From NCBI RefSeq assembly GCF_022662495.1, contig NZ_JAKPBU010000011.1, positions 186,001 through 250,000 of the forward strand: DNA of 64,000 nt. The letters run 5' to 3'. The notes under the pieces are model-generated. The model searched no databases. It was given only the letters and a program-made list of their open reading frames with translations, and was not told the DNA's origin. This stretch comes from Lysobacter sp. M2-1. GTDB lineage: Bacteria > Pseudomonadota > Gammaproteobacteria > Xanthomonadales > Xanthomonadaceae. Shown piece by piece: positions 8,117 through 19,282 of this stretch (position 1 is its first letter; each line of letters starts with the position of its first letter). Made by a program: the position numbers and the translations under genes.

Positions 8117-8920
8117 CTAGCCCAAACCCCCCGGCGGCGACAGGGGGGGCGTTGGCCCTGCTTCGCCGGCCAGCCGCGCCATGCGCTGCGCGTCGGCCAG
8201 CACACCGCGCAGCAACCGGACCTCGCGCTCGTCCAGGCTCGCGCGCAGGAACAACCTGCGCAGCTTGCGCATCGCCGACTCTGGTGCGCGGCCCTTGTGG
8301 AAATCGATGTCATCCAGGGTCTGGGCCAGCTGTGCGAACAGCCCTTCCAGCTGCGCATGGCTGGCGGGCGGATCGTGCGGTGCGGGCAGCCGCGCTGCCG
8401 CACCCTGCAGCAGCGCCAGGCGCAGTTCGTAGGCCAGCACTTGCACTGCCATCGCCAGGTTCAGCGAGCTGTAGTCGGCGTTGGCCGGGATGTGGATCGC
8501 AGCATGGCAAAGCTGCAGCTCTTCGTTCTCCAGCCCGGTGCGCTCGCGCCCAAACAGCAGCGCGATCTCGCCGCCGTCGCGCGCAGCGGCGACGACCTGC
8601 GCCGCCGCCTCGCGCGGCGTCCACTGGGGTAGTGCGATGCGCCGATCGCGCGCGGTGCAGCCGAGTACCAGCCGGCAGTCGGATACCGCATCGGCCAGGG
8701 AATCGGCCACGTGCGCACGCGCGAGCACGTCATCGGCGCCGGCCGCCAGCGCGTCCGCCTCGCTGTGGGGAAAGCGTTCGGGCTGCACCAGCACCAGGCG
8801 CGACAGGCCCATAGTCTTGAGGGCGCGCGCGGCTGAACCGATGTTGCCCGGATGCTGGGTACCCACCAGGACGATGCGGATGCGCGCGGCGGCCTGGGCG
8901 TCGAAGTCTCCGGTGTTCAT
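8117..8920 (-). CDS. trmJ: tRNA (cytidine/uridine-32-2'-O)-methyltransferase TrmJ
   Basis: A 267-residue SPOUT-fold (SpoU/TrmH class) methyltransferase that uses S-adenosylmethionine to modify position 32 of tRNA. Characteristic motifs are LVGTQHPGNIGSAARALK (motif 1), ALLFGRERTGLENEEL (motif 2) and ANADYSSLNLAMAVQ (motif 3), followed by a helical C-terminal extension typical of TrmJ. The start MNTGDFDAQ at 8920 is chosen since the open frame upstream of it (to 8998) has no family similarity and would run into the suhB leader. It is divergent from suhB with about 130 bp between them, a familiar arrangement in Xanthomonadaceae. Confidence 0.92.
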   Translation of the reverse strand: MNTGDFDAQAAARIRIVLVGTQHPGNIGSAARALKTMGLSRLVLVQPERFPHSEADALAAGADDVLARAHVADSLADAVSDCRLVLGCTARDRRIALPQWTPREAAAQVVAAARDGGEIALLFGRERTGLENEELQLCHAAIHIPANADYSSLNLAMAVQVLAYELRLALLQGAAARLPAPHDPPASHAQLEGLFAQLAQTLDDIDFHKGRAPESAMRKLRRLFLRASLDEREVRLLRGVLADAQRMARLAGEAGPTPPLSPPGGLG

Positions 8921-9052
8921 CGGGTCGGATGTTAAACTGCGCCGCCGGCCCTGCGCCGGGATGTTCTTTTCCGCCGCCCCTTCGATCCGCCCGGCCACGC
9001 GCGCAGCCGCCGCACGCCCGGCAGACGCCTCGACCCGCCATGGAGCCCGCCG

Positions 9053-9871
9053 ATGCTACAGCCCGCCGTCAACATCATGGTCAAGGCGGCCCGCGCGGGT
9101 GGCAACGTCCTCCTGCGGCACATGCACCGGCTCGACGCGCTCAACGTGGTCGAGAAGCAGCGCATGGACTATGCCAGCGAAGTCGACGGCCTGGCCGAGG
9201 CGGAGATCGTCAAGGAGCTGCGACGCTTCCATCCCGCCTACGCGTTTCTGGGCGAAGAAGGCGGAGCCCAGGGCAAGCACCGCTACACCTGGGTGATCGA
9301 CCCGCTCGACGGCACCAGCAACTACCTGCACGGCATGCCGCACTGGTGCGTATCGATCGCGCTGGTGGAGAACGGCGAACCTCTGCACGGGGTGATCTTC
9401 GACCCGCTGCGCAACGAGCTGTTCATCGCCACGCGTGGCAAGGGCGCGGTGCTCAACGACAAGAAGATCCGCGTGGCCGAACGTCGGGACATCGCCGGCG
9501 CCATGCTGATCACCGGCTTCCCGCCGCGCGAGCGCAGCCGCCTGGGGCCACATCTGGATTGCGTGAAAGCGCTGATGGCCGAAGCCGAGGACCTGCGTCG
9601 CACCGGCTCGGCGGCCTTGGACCTGGCCTGGGTCGCCGCCGGTCGCGCCGATGCTTATTTCGAAGCCGGTGTGCAGCCCTGGGACATCGCCGCCGGCGCC
9701 CTGCTCGTGCGCGAGGCCGGCGGACGTCTGTGCGACTACCGCGGGCGTGCGCCGGGGCGGATGGATGTGGCGATGGCCAGCGGCACCCAGATCATCGCCG
9801 GCAACGTGAAGCTGGTCGAGCCGTTGCAGCAGTTGGTGGTCAGTTCTGGCTATGCGAAGGCGTTCGATTAG
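9053..9871 (+). CDS. suhB: Inositol-1-monophosphatase SuhB
   Basis: A 272-residue member of the inositol monophosphatase family, Mg2+-dependent and Li+-sensitive; in enterobacteria SuhB also joins rRNA antitermination complexes. Metal-binding motifs are intact: GEEGG (first loop), DPLDGTSNY (IMPase motif 1) and [15 protein letters not shown] (motif 2). Length is normal. The start [16 protein letters not shown] matches the family. It is read away from trmJ and ends shortly before the second repeat element, so no gene follows in the operon. Confidence 0.95.
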   Translation: MLQPAVNIMVKAARAGGNVLLRHMHRLDALNVVEKQRMDYASEVDGLAEAEIVKELRRFHPAYAFLGEEGGAQGKHRYTWVIDPLDGTSNYLHGMPHWCVSIALVENGEPLHGVIFDPLRNELFIATRGKGAVLNDKKIRVAERRDIAGAMLITGFPPRERSRLGPHLDCVKALMAEAEDLRRTGSAALDLAWVAAGRADAYFEAGVQPWDIAAGALLVREAGGRLCDYRGRAPGRMDVAMASGTQIIAGNVKLVEPLQQLVVSSGYAKAFD

Positions 9872-9872
9872 G

Positions 9873-10070
9873 GGTGTTGGCTGACGGCGACGGCGAATCG
9901 CGCGCGAGAATCGGTTCCTGCGAGTCGAGCTTGAACCCGAGGCTGTGATCCAAGAGCGTGCTGTTTCGCTCCTCCCAGATCAACGACATCTGCAGGTCAA
10001 ACAAGAGCTCCGTCTGTCGAAAGCCTGCCGATACCTGGTAGTTCGACACTTGCTCGTACGCGCACAATAG
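9873..10070 (-). pseudogene. Possible remnant of a lost coding sequence
   Basis: Between the suhB stop and repeat copy 2, the minus frame gives about 60 residues with protein-like composition (for example YEQVSNYQVSAGFRQTELLF and MSLIWEERNSTLLDHSLGFK), unlike the Arg/Ala-rich frames produced by GC bias. There is no start codon with a ribosome site; the frame simply runs into the repeat element, which looks as if it cut off the upstream part. Base composition is lower in G+C than that of neighbours. The original protein cannot be named, and chance cannot be excluded. Confidence 0.3.
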
Positions 10071-10075
10071 AAGCA

Positions 10076-10577
10076 GAGCTTTCGCCTGAAGGCGAGTTAC
10101 TTTCTTTGCTGGTGCAAAGAAAGTAACCAAAGAAAGCACCTGCTCGTGAAGTCAACACCGCTCAGGGCATGTGTGGTGCGCTCGCCATTTTCGGACTCGC
10201 CATCCATGGCTCGGTCCGAAAACGGCCGGCATCCATGCCGGCCGCCCTCCGGGTGTCTGGATGTTGGCCGCGTGCGCGGCGTTGGGAAGGTCAAAGGCCT
10301 GGTCGAGCCATGAGCCGCAGGCGCGTTCTGGTGATTGGGTCGTTGCAGCTTCTCAGCGTTTGACCTTCTTGCTCCACCAGCAGCCACCAGCGATCGGAAA
10401 CCCCGGAGGGGCGGCGGCCATGGATGGCCGCCGTTTTCGGACCGAGGCAGGAGGCCGAGTCCGAAAATTCCTTCGTCACTCACACGCCTTGAGCGATCTG
10501 TCGAGGAAGGTGCTTTCTTTTGGTTACTTTTCTTTGCACCAGCAAAGAAAAGTAACTCGCCGGCAGGCGAAAGCTCT
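10076..10577 (-). repeat. ~0.5-kb element with hairpin terminal inverted repeats, copy 2
   Basis: Second copy of the element at 4408-4965, in inverted orientation: the reverse complement of 10441-10500 matches 4484-4543 with about two differences in 60. Left end AGAGCTTTCGCCTG (10077 on) and right end to 10577 are inverted repeats. Terminal hairpins are perfect: GTTACTTTCTTTGC at 10096-10109 with 10114-10127, and GTTACTTTTCTTTGC at 10523-10537 with 10542-10556. Unlike copy 1, its ends are uninterrupted. It carries no convincing gene. Confidence 0.85.
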
Positions 10578-10675
10578 GCTCCTAACGGCTGTAATTCCGG
10601 ACCCACGGATCGTTGGCTCTTCGCCTTCGCGGAGATGACAAAACGAGCACTGCGGCGCCAAATTCCGCGCGCCCC

Positions 10676-10704
10676 AAAAAACCAAGGGCCGCATAAGCGG
10701 CCCC
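10676..10704 (-). terminator. Intrinsic terminator of the queA-secF operon
   Basis: GGGCCGC (10686-10692) pairs with GCGGCCC (10697-10703) around a 4-nt ATAA loop; six A residues at 10676-10681 become a U-run on the minus strand. It lies 24 bp past the secF stop and would end the minus-strand transcript. Confidence 0.85.
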
Positions 10705-10727
10705 TGGCTAGAACTTGACAGGAAAAG

Positions 10728-11681
10728 TCAGGGCCTGCGCGCCAACGCCGCCTCGTCGCGCGCCTTCGGCATCAGGTCCTGCTTGCTCACACCCAGCCAC
10801 AGCAGGATCGGGCAGGCCACGAAGATCGAGGACAGGGTGCCGATGATGATGCCGATCATCTGCGATTCGGCCATGCCCTTGAGCGAGCCGCCGCCATACA
10901 GATACAGCGCCAGCACGGTCAGGAACGCCACGAACGAGGTGATCACCGTACGCGACAGGGTCTGGTTGATCGACTTGTTCAGCACCGCGCGCGGTTCCAC
11001 GCGCATCGACTTGAAGTTCTCGCGCACGCGGTCGAACACGACGATGGTGTCGTTGATCGAGTACCCCATCACCGACAGCACGCCGGCGAGCACGGTCAGG
11101 TCGAATTCGTGGCCGGTCAGTGCGAACCAGCCGGCGACGACGACCACGTCGTGCAGGGTGGTGATGATCGCGGCGACCGCGAACTTCCATTCGAACCGGA
11201 ACGAGATGTAGACCAGGAACCCGATCACCACGAACAGCAGCGCGTACAGGCCGTTGAGCGCCAGTTCCTTGCCCACCTGCGGACCGACATAGCCGCTGCT
11301 CAGGCGCTGGGCCGGGTTGTCGGGCGTCGAGGCCGCCTGCACCACCAGGTCGGCGGTCTGGCTGGTGTCGTCGCGTCCGGCGCCCTCGCGCGGCTGCAAC
11401 CGCACCAGCAGGTCGCTGCCGGTTCCGTAAGCCTGGACCTGGGCATGGTCGAACCCGGCCGAAGCCAGGCGCGCGCGCAGGTCGTCGACGTCCGCCGGCT
11501 TGGCGAAGCGCAGCTCCACCGCGGTGCCGCCGGTGAAGTCCAGCGCGAAGTTGAAGCCCTTGGTGAACATGGCGCCGATGCCGACGAACATGATCAGCGC
11601 CGCGATCACCAGCGACACCCAACGCAGGCGCATGAAGTTGAAGTTGCTGTCGTGCGGAAACACATTGAACTGCTTGATCAT
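10728..11681 (-). CDS. secF: Protein translocase subunit SecF
   Basis: A 317-residue RND-fold membrane protein that, with SecD and YajC, uses the proton gradient to aid late steps of Sec translocation. The first membrane helix is followed by the family motif FALDFTGGT, and the C-terminal half contains the conserved membrane block with GYSINDTIVVFDRVREN. Six membrane helices are expected and visible. It starts 12 bp after the secD stop; the operon ends here at a terminator. The start codon at 11681 gives MIKQFNVFPHD. Confidence 0.97.
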   Translation of the reverse strand: MIKQFNVFPHDSNFNFMRLRWVSLVIAALIMFVGIGAMFTKGFNFALDFTGGTAVELRFAKPADVDDLRARLASAGFDHAQVQAYGTGSDLLVRLQPREGAGRDDTSQTADLVVQAASTPDNPAQRLSSGYVGPQVGKELALNGLYALLFVVIGFLVYISFRFEWKFAVAAIITTLHDVVVVAGWFALTGHEFDLTVLAGVLSVMGYSINDTIVVFDRVRENFKSMRVEPRAVLNKSINQTLSRTVITSFVAFLTVLALYLYGGGSLKGMAESQMIGIIIGTLSSIFVACPILLWLGVSKQDLMPKARDEAALARRP

Positions 11682-11693
11682 GGTCGTGCTCCG

Positions 11694-13616
11694 TCAGATC
11701 GCGACCGACTTCAGCTTGCGCCGACGTCCGTAAATCAGGGTGGCGATACCGCGCGAGACCGACACCGCGGTATACATCGAGGTGGCGATACCGACGATCA
11801 GCGACACCGCGAAGCCCTTCACCGGGCCGGTACCGAAGGCGAACAGCGCGATACCCGCGAGCATGGCCGTGATGTTGGCGTCCGCGATCGTGCCCGAGGC
11901 CTTGTCGTAACCGCTGGCGATGGCGGTCTGCGGCGGCACCCCGGCGCGCAGTTCCTCACGTATGCGTTCGTTGATCAGCACGTTCGCGTCCACCGACATG
12001 CCCACGGTCAGGGCAATGCCCGCCAAGCCAGGCAGGGTCAGGGTGGCCTCCAGGAACGACATCACCGCGACCACCATCAGCAGATTGATCAGCAGCGCCA
12101 CGCAGGTGATCACGCCGAACATGCGGTAATAGATCAGGAAGAACGCCAGCGCGAAGGCGAACGAGTACAGCACCGCGCGCAGGCCGCGCTCCACGTTCTC
12201 CTTGCCCAGGCTAGGACCGACCACGCGCTGCTCGACGAAGTCCATCGGCGCGGCCAGCGAGCCCGCACGCAGCAGCAGGGCCAAGTCCGCCGCTTCCTTC
12301 GGGCTTTCCAGGCCCGAAGTCTGGAACGTCTTGCCCAGCGGTTCGCGGATGTTGGCGACCGAGATGACGCGCTCGTTGATCCGCGAGCTGCGCACTTCCT
12401 TGCCGTCGACCATCCGCACTTCGGGAATCCGGTCGATGAACACCACCGCGAGCCCCTTGTTCACGTTCTCGCTCGAGTAGTCGAACATGCGCTGGCCGCC
12501 GATCCCGTTGAGGTTGATCGTGACCGCGGGCGAGCCGTCGTCCGGAGCGCGGCCGGAAGTCGCGCCGACCAGCTGCTCGCCCGACACGATGACCCGCTTC
12601 TTCAGCAGGATCGGAATCGGCTTGCCATCCGGTCCGAGTTCCTGGCGGTAATACAGCTTCGCATCGGGCGGCACGTTGCCGGTGGTCACCGCATCGAGGA
12701 TGTCGCCGCCCTCGTACACGCCGTGGAATTCCAGCGTCGCCGTGGCACCGAGGATGCGCTTGGCCTGCGCGGTGTCCTGCACGCCGGGCAGCTGCACGAC
12801 CACCCGCTCTGCGCCCTGGCGCTGGATCACCGGCTCGGCCACGCCCAGCTCGTTGATGCGGTTGCGCAACGTGCCGACGTTCTGCTCGATCGCGCCAGCG
12901 GTGATCTGCTGCAGGTCCTGCTCGGCCGGCCTGATCACCAGCTGGTTGGTTCCGGCCGGCTCGACTTCGACCATCGGCACGCCGCTGGCGAGCACGCCCG
13001 AGCCGGAGGCGCCACTGCTGACCGTGGCCAGGTCGGTCTGGATCGCGGTACGTGCGGCATCGCGGTCGCCGGGTTTGGCCAGGGTGATCAGGAACGTGTT
13101 GTCCGGGCGGCGTTCGACCGACTGGTAGGTCAGACGCTTGTCCCGCAGCAGCACACGCAGGTCTTCGGCGTAGGCGTCCATGCGCTTGTCCAGCGCCGCC
13201 TTGCGGTCGACTTCCATCAGGAAGTGCACGCCGCCCTGCAGATCCAGGCCCATGAGCATGCGCCGGGCACCGATCGCGTCGAGCCACGCGGGCGCGGTCG
13301 AGGCCAGGTTCAGCGCGGAGACGTAGCTGCCGCCCAGCGTGTCCTGCAGCAGATCGGAGGTCCGGCCCTGCTGCTCGGCGCTGGCCAGGCGCACCACCAG
13401 GTTGTCGCCCTCGATCGCCACCGCCTTGGGTGCGATGCCGACCTTCTTCAGATCCGCTTCGACCCGCTGCGTCAGCGCAGCGTCGATCTTGGCACCGCGG
13501 TTGGCGGTGATCTGCACGGCCGGATCCGGCGGGAACAGATTGGGGACCGCGTACAGCGCGCTGAGCGCCAGCACGAACGCGATGATGAAGTACTTGACGC
13601 GTGAATATTCGAGCAT
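11694..13616 (-). CDS. secD: Protein translocase subunit SecD
   Basis: A 640-residue inner-membrane protein with N-terminal helix (YFIIAFVLALSALYA), a large periplasmic P1 region containing DLQGGVHFLMEVD, and a C-terminal RND membrane block (VGPSLGKENVERGL through GMSVDANVLINERIREEL). It forms the SecDF complex with SecF. The length is in the normal range. Gene order yajC-secD-secF with spacings of 54 and 12 bp supports co-transcription with tgt and queA. Confidence 0.97.
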   Translation of the reverse strand: MLEYSRVKYFIIAFVLALSALYAVPNLFPPDPAVQITANRGAKIDAALTQRVEADLKKVGIAPKAVAIEGDNLVVRLASAEQQGRTSDLLQDTLGGSYVSALNLASTAPAWLDAIGARRMLMGLDLQGGVHFLMEVDRKAALDKRMDAYAEDLRVLLRDKRLTYQSVERRPDNTFLITLAKPGDRDAARTAIQTDLATVSSGASGSGVLASGVPMVEVEPAGTNQLVIRPAEQDLQQITAGAIEQNVGTLRNRINELGVAEPVIQRQGAERVVVQLPGVQDTAQAKRILGATATLEFHGVYEGGDILDAVTTGNVPPDAKLYYRQELGPDGKPIPILLKKRVIVSGEQLVGATSGRAPDDGSPAVTINLNGIGGQRMFDYSSENVNKGLAVVFIDRIPEVRMVDGKEVRSSRINERVISVANIREPLGKTFQTSGLESPKEAADLALLLRAGSLAAPMDFVEQRVVGPSLGKENVERGLRAVLYSFAFALAFFLIYYRMFGVITCVALLINLLMVVAVMSFLEATLTLPGLAGIALTVGMSVDANVLINERIREELRAGVPPQTAIASGYDKASGTIADANITAMLAGIALFAFGTGPVKGFAVSLIVGIATSMYTAVSVSRGIATLIYGRRRKLKSVAI

Positions 13617-13670
13617 GGACAGGTCCAGGACGCGGCCCCGGGGCCGCGCCGGTCATGGAACGACGACGGG

Positions 13671-14012
13671 TCAGGCGGCCTTGAGGGTGCCCTTGGGCAG
13701 GACGTTGGCCACCGCGCCCTTCTGCACACGAAGTTCCACACCGCTTGCGACCTCGACGTGGATGAAACTCTCGCCGATCGTGCGCACGGTGCCCGCGATG
13801 CCGCCGTTGGTGATCACCTCATCGCCCACCGACAGTTTCTCGAGCATGGCGCGGTGTTCCTTGGCGCGCTTCATCTGCGGACGGATCATGAGGAAGTACA
13901 TGATCGCGATCAGCACGATCGGGAACAGGAGCGAGCCCATCATGCCGCCGGCACCAGCGGAAGGGGTGGCCTGTGCGTAGGCAGGGGCGATCAGCAGGTC
14001 GAGCAGGTTCAT
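13671..14012 (-). CDS. yajC: Preprotein translocase subunit YajC
   Basis: A 113-residue small membrane protein with a short N-terminus, one membrane helix (LLFPIVLIAIMYFLMIRPQ) ending in the family hallmark MIRPQMKR, and a cytoplasmic domain with VGDEVITNGGIAGTV. It accompanies SecDF. The start MNLLDLL at 14012 is favoured over an in-frame ATG 18 codons upstream, which lies beyond a -10-like hexamer (CATAAT on the minus strand at 14044-14049). Confidence 0.93.
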   Translation of the reverse strand: MNLLDLLIAPAYAQATPSAGAGGMMGSLLFPIVLIAIMYFLMIRPQMKRAKEHRAMLEKLSVGDEVITNGGIAGTVRTIGESFIHVEVASGVELRVQKGAVANVLPKGTLKAA

Positions 14013-14043
14013 CGGGCGGATTTCCACGGAAAAATAGCGGGCG

Positions 14044-14049
14044 ATTATG
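14044..14049 (-). promoter_or_regulatory. Possible -10 element before yajC
   Basis: On the minus strand CATAAT stands about 32 bp upstream of the yajC start. No good -35 hexamer is found 16-18 bp before it, so an internal operon promoter is only a suggestion. Confidence 0.3.
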
Positions 14050-14141
14050 CCATGCGGCATGGCCACCGATGCCCGTGCGGACGCGTCCGACCCGGCGCCG
14101 GCGGCGTCCCCAGGCCGCCGAAGTGCCCGAGCGGGCGGGTT

Positions 14142-16383
<2,242 letters not shown>

Positions 16384-16440
16384 GACGGAAAAGAGGTGGA
16401 TGCAGACGCGCGCGGGCCGACAATTGTAGGCGGGCGCACC

Positions 16441-16466
16441 GTGGGAGCGGCCTTGGCCGCTCCCAC
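16441..16466. repeat. REP-type palindrome
   Basis: Perfect 26-bp palindrome: GTGGGAGCGGCC, TT, GGCCGCTCCCAC. It lies 9 bp beyond the stop of the Lrp/AsnC gene and upstream of queA. The same half-site recurs at 43211-43230, and relatives occur at 29712, 51375, 51724 and 60972. As RNA it would fold into a strong hairpin and may protect or end the regulator transcript. Confidence 0.85.
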
Positions 16467-16475
16467 GGTCATGCG

Positions 16476-16907
16476 CTACCGCGCGAACTTGGTCGACAGC
16501 ACGATCGAGGACGTGGTGCGTTCGACACCGTCGATCGCCCCGATCCGGTCGGTCAGCTCGTCCATTTCGCCCACGTTGCGCACCACGCCGACCGCGATCA
16601 GGTCCCAGCCGCCGCTGACCGATTGCAGGGTGCGGATCTCGGGCATCGCGCGCAGCTCGCGCACCACCTCGGCCATGCGCTTGGGCAGCACCATGATCAT
16701 GATGTGGGCACGGATCAGGCCCTGCTCGAGATCGTCGGCGACGCGTACGGTATAGCCCTGGATCACGCCCTCGCGTTCCAGCCGGTCGATCCGGCTCTGC
16801 ACCGTGGTCCGCGAGAGCCCCAGACGGCGTGCGATCTCGGCAGTCGGGGCGCGCGCATCCTCGCGCAGCAGCGAGAGCAGTGCCTCATCGGCGGGTGTGG
16901 GCTTCAT
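16476..16907 (-). CDS. Lrp/AsnC family transcriptional regulator
   Basis: A 143-residue regulator with N-terminal winged helix-turn-helix ([19 protein letters not shown], about residues 22-40) and a C-terminal RAM/ASNC ligand domain ([17 protein letters not shown] and [15 protein letters not shown]). Family members respond to amino acids and often control a divergent gene. Here it faces a class III aminotransferase across 138 bp holding a 15-bp palindrome, a likely operator. The start [11 protein letters not shown] at 16907 gives a normal length; the frame continues upstream without family similarity. Confidence 0.9.
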   Translation of the reverse strand: MKPTPADEALLSLLREDARAPTAEIARRLGLSRTTVQSRIDRLEREGVIQGYTVRVADDLEQGLIRAHIMIMVLPKRMAEVVRELRAMPEIRTLQSVSGGWDLIAVGVVRNVGEMDELTDRIGAIDGVERTTSSIVLSTKFAR

Positions 16908-16921
16908 TTGGACGAGAATAA

Positions 16922-16936
16922 TCGTCGAATCGACGA
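16922..16936. promoter_or_regulatory. Palindromic candidate operator for the Lrp/AsnC regulator
   Basis: TCGTCGA-A-TCGACGA is a perfect 7+1+7 inverted repeat, the 15-bp format common for Lrp/AsnC binding sites. It lies 15 bp upstream of the regulator ATG and about 110 bp before the aminotransferase ATG, so it suits autoregulation plus control of the divergent gene. Confidence 0.55.
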
Positions 16937-17045
16937 AATTCCAGGCAAATCCGCACAAATCGGACCTACCAAACGCCGACAGATTCCCGATAATGGCTGG
17001 ATGACCAATTGATCGCCGCGTGCCAGCACGCGCCGGGGAGCCACG

Positions 17046-18542
17046 ATGACCGTTACCGAGAAACTCGCACCGCTACGCGCCCACGCGGGCCAGCGCCGCA
17101 CCCAGGGCCTGGCCGACGCCGTCGTCGAGCGTTTCGCCGCCAGCCACCCCGACCTGGTCGACGCCATCGACGCGGCCGTGGCCGAGTACGCGCGCATCCG
17201 AGGCGAGTTCGCCGATCTGCTGGACCTGGATGAGGACGCGCAGGTGCGCGCGGTGCAGGCCGGCTACATCAATTTCTACCCCGAGGACGCGGTGAATCCG
17301 TACGTGGCCCTGGCCGCGCGCGGCCCCTGGCTGGTCACGCTCAAGGGCGCCGTGCAGTACGACACCGGCGGCTACGGCATGCTCGGTTTCGGCCACACGC
17401 CCGCGGCGGTGCTGGAGGCGATGGCGCGGCCGCAGGCCATGGCCAACATCATGACCCCCAACTTGTCGCAGCTGCGCTTCGAGCGCGCACTGCGCAGGGA
17501 AATCGGCCATGCACGCGCTACCGGCTGCCCCTACGTGAAGTTCATGTGCCTCAACTCCGGCTCCGAGTCGGTGTCGCTGGCCGCGCGCATCGCCGACGTC
17601 AACACCAAGCTGATGACCGACCCGGGCGGTCGCCACGCCGGACGCACGGTGAAGCGGCTGGTGGTCAAGGGCGCCTTCCACGGGCGCACCGAACGGCCCG
17701 CGCTGTATTCGGATTCCTCGCGCAAGACCTATCTGCAGCACCTGGCCAGCTATCGCGGCGAGGACAGCCTGCTCACCGTGGCGCCGTACGACATCGAGGC
17801 GCTGCGCCAGGTCTTCGCCGATGCCGACCGCAACGGCTGGTTCATCGAGGCGATGTTCCTCGAGCCGGTGATGGGCGAAGGCGATCCGGGCCGCAGCGTG
17901 CCGGTGGAGTTCTACGCCGCGGCGCGCGAACTCACCAGGGAGCACGGCGCGCTGTTCCTGGTGGATTCGATCCAGGCCGGCCTGCGCGCGAACGGCGTGC
18001 TGTCGATCGTCGACTATCCGGGTTTCGAGGGCCAGGAAGCGCCGGACATGGAGACCTATTCCAAGGCGCTCAATGCCGCCCAGTTCCCGCTGTCGGTGCT
18101 GGCCGTGGGCGAACTGGCCGCGGGCCTGTACCGCAAGGGCACCTACGGCAACACCATGACCAGCAATCCGCGCGCACTCGACGTGGCCTGCGCCACGCTG
18201 GCGCTGCTCACGCCGGAACTGCGCACCAATATCCGCGAACGCGGCAAGGAAGCCATTGCCAAGCTCGAGGCGCTGCGGGCCGAGACCGGCCTGATCACCA
18301 AGGTCCAGGGCACCGGCCTGCTGTTCTCGTGCGAACTGACCCGCGATTTCAAGGGCTATGGCGCCGGATCGACCGAGGAATGGCTGCGCGAACGCGGCTT
18401 GGGCGTCATCCACGGCGGCGAGAATTCGCTGCGCTTCACCCCGCACTTCGCCGTGACCAGCGCGGAGCTGGACCTGGTCTTCGACCTGGTCAAGCGCGCA
18501 CTGCTCGAGGGCCCGCGCCAGCGGCAGGCCGCCGCCGCGTAG
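17046..18542 (+). CDS. Class III PLP-dependent aminotransferase
   Basis: A 498-residue pyridoxal-phosphate aminotransferase of class III (the ornithine/lysine/GABA-type fold). The N-terminal 70 residues are a helical extension; the core has DTGGYGMLGFGHTPAAVLEA, the PLP-phosphate segment NSGSESVSLAAR, VDSIQAGLRANG (Asp that contacts the PLP nitrogen) and the Schiff-base Lys at about residue 340 in ETYSKALNAAQ. GGGGAG precedes the ATG at 17046. It is divergent from an Lrp/AsnC gene and likely its target. Amino-acid substrate is not determinable; lysine, ornithine or a diamine are plausible. Confidence 0.88.
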   Translation: MTVTEKLAPLRAHAGQRRTQGLADAVVERFAASHPDLVDAIDAAVAEYARIRGEFADLLDLDEDAQVRAVQAGYINFYPEDAVNPYVALAARGPWLVTLKGAVQYDTGGYGMLGFGHTPAAVLEAMARPQAMANIMTPNLSQLRFERALRREIGHARATGCPYVKFMCLNSGSESVSLAARIADVNTKLMTDPGGRHAGRTVKRLVVKGAFHGRTERPALYSDSSRKTYLQHLASYRGEDSLLTVAPYDIEALRQVFADADRNGWFIEAMFLEPVMGEGDPGRSVPVEFYAAARELTREHGALFLVDSIQAGLRANGVLSIVDYPGFEGQEAPDMETYSKALNAAQFPLSVLAVGELAAGLYRKGTYGNTMTSNPRALDVACATLALLTPELRTNIRERGKEAIAKLEALRAETGLITKVQGTGLLFSCELTRDFKGYGAGSTEEWLRERGLGVIHGGENSLRFTPHFAVTSAELDLVFDLVKRALLEGPRQRQAAAA

Positions 18543-18627
18543 TGGGACCCGCGCGCGGCGCGCGCCTCGCCTCATTCGCGCGTAGTGGAAATCGCCGCGT
18601 GTCCGCACGGGGCGGTAAAGTCGCGGC

Positions 18628-19260
18628 ATGAAAGTCGTCGAGTGCCGTCACCCGCTGCTGCAGCACAAGCTCGGCCTGATGCGCCGCGCCGACAGCAGCA
18701 CCAAGACCTTCCGTGAGTTGGCGGCGGAAGTGGCGATGCTGCTCACCTTCGAGGCGACCGCAGATCTCGCGCTGGAAGACGGCGAGGAAGCCGGCTGGGC
18801 CGGTCCGGTGCCGGTACGCCGCATCCACGGACGCAAGCTGACCCTGGTGCCGATCCTGCGCGCGGGCCTGGGCCTGCTGCCCGGTGTCCTGCAGATGATC
18901 CCCGCGGCCAAGGTGAGCGTGGTCGGCATGCGCCGCAACGAGCGCACGCTGACGCCGGAGCCCTATTACGACAACTTCGTCGGCAGCCTCGCCGACCGCA
19001 CCGCACTGGTCCTGGACCCGATGCTGGCCACCGGCGGCACCCTGATCGCGACGCTCGACCTGCTCAAGTCCTCCGGCTGCACCCGCATCAAGGCCCTGTG
19101 CCTTGTGGCCGCGCCCGAAGGCCTGCGCGCGCTGGAAGCCGCGCATCCCGAGGTCGAGGTCTATACCGCCGCTGTCGATGAGCGGCTGGACGAACGTGGC
19201 TACATCCTGCCCGGGCTGGGCGACGCGGGCGACCGCATCTTCGGCACCCGGCCCGGCTAG
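18628..19260 (+). CDS. upp: Uracil phosphoribosyltransferase
   Basis: A 210-residue enzyme of pyrimidine salvage converting uracil and PRPP to UMP. The N-terminus [18 protein letters not shown], the RRNERT segment and the PRPP loop [18 protein letters not shown] are diagnostic, as is the C-terminal uracil-binding [14 protein letters not shown] -10-like TAAAGT lies at 18616-18621, so the mRNA may start at or very near the ATG. Single gene between two convergently or separately read units. Confidence 0.96.
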   Translation: MKVVECRHPLLQHKLGLMRRADSSTKTFRELAAEVAMLLTFEATADLALEDGEEAGWAGPVPVRRIHGRKLTLVPILRAGLGLLPGVLQMIPAAKVSVVGMRRNERTLTPEPYYDNFVGSLADRTALVLDPMLATGGTLIATLDLLKSSGCTRIKALCLVAAPEGLRALEAAHPEVEVYTAAVDERLDERGYILPGLGDAGDRIFGTRPG

Positions 19261-19282
19261 GGCCCAGGACTCGGCCATCGCC

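Noticed and set aside
11109-13604. 831-codon open frame on the + strand opposite secD/secF
   Set aside because: Arg/Gln/His/Ala-rich composition of GC-biased antisense frames; secD and secF on the other strand have full family motifs.
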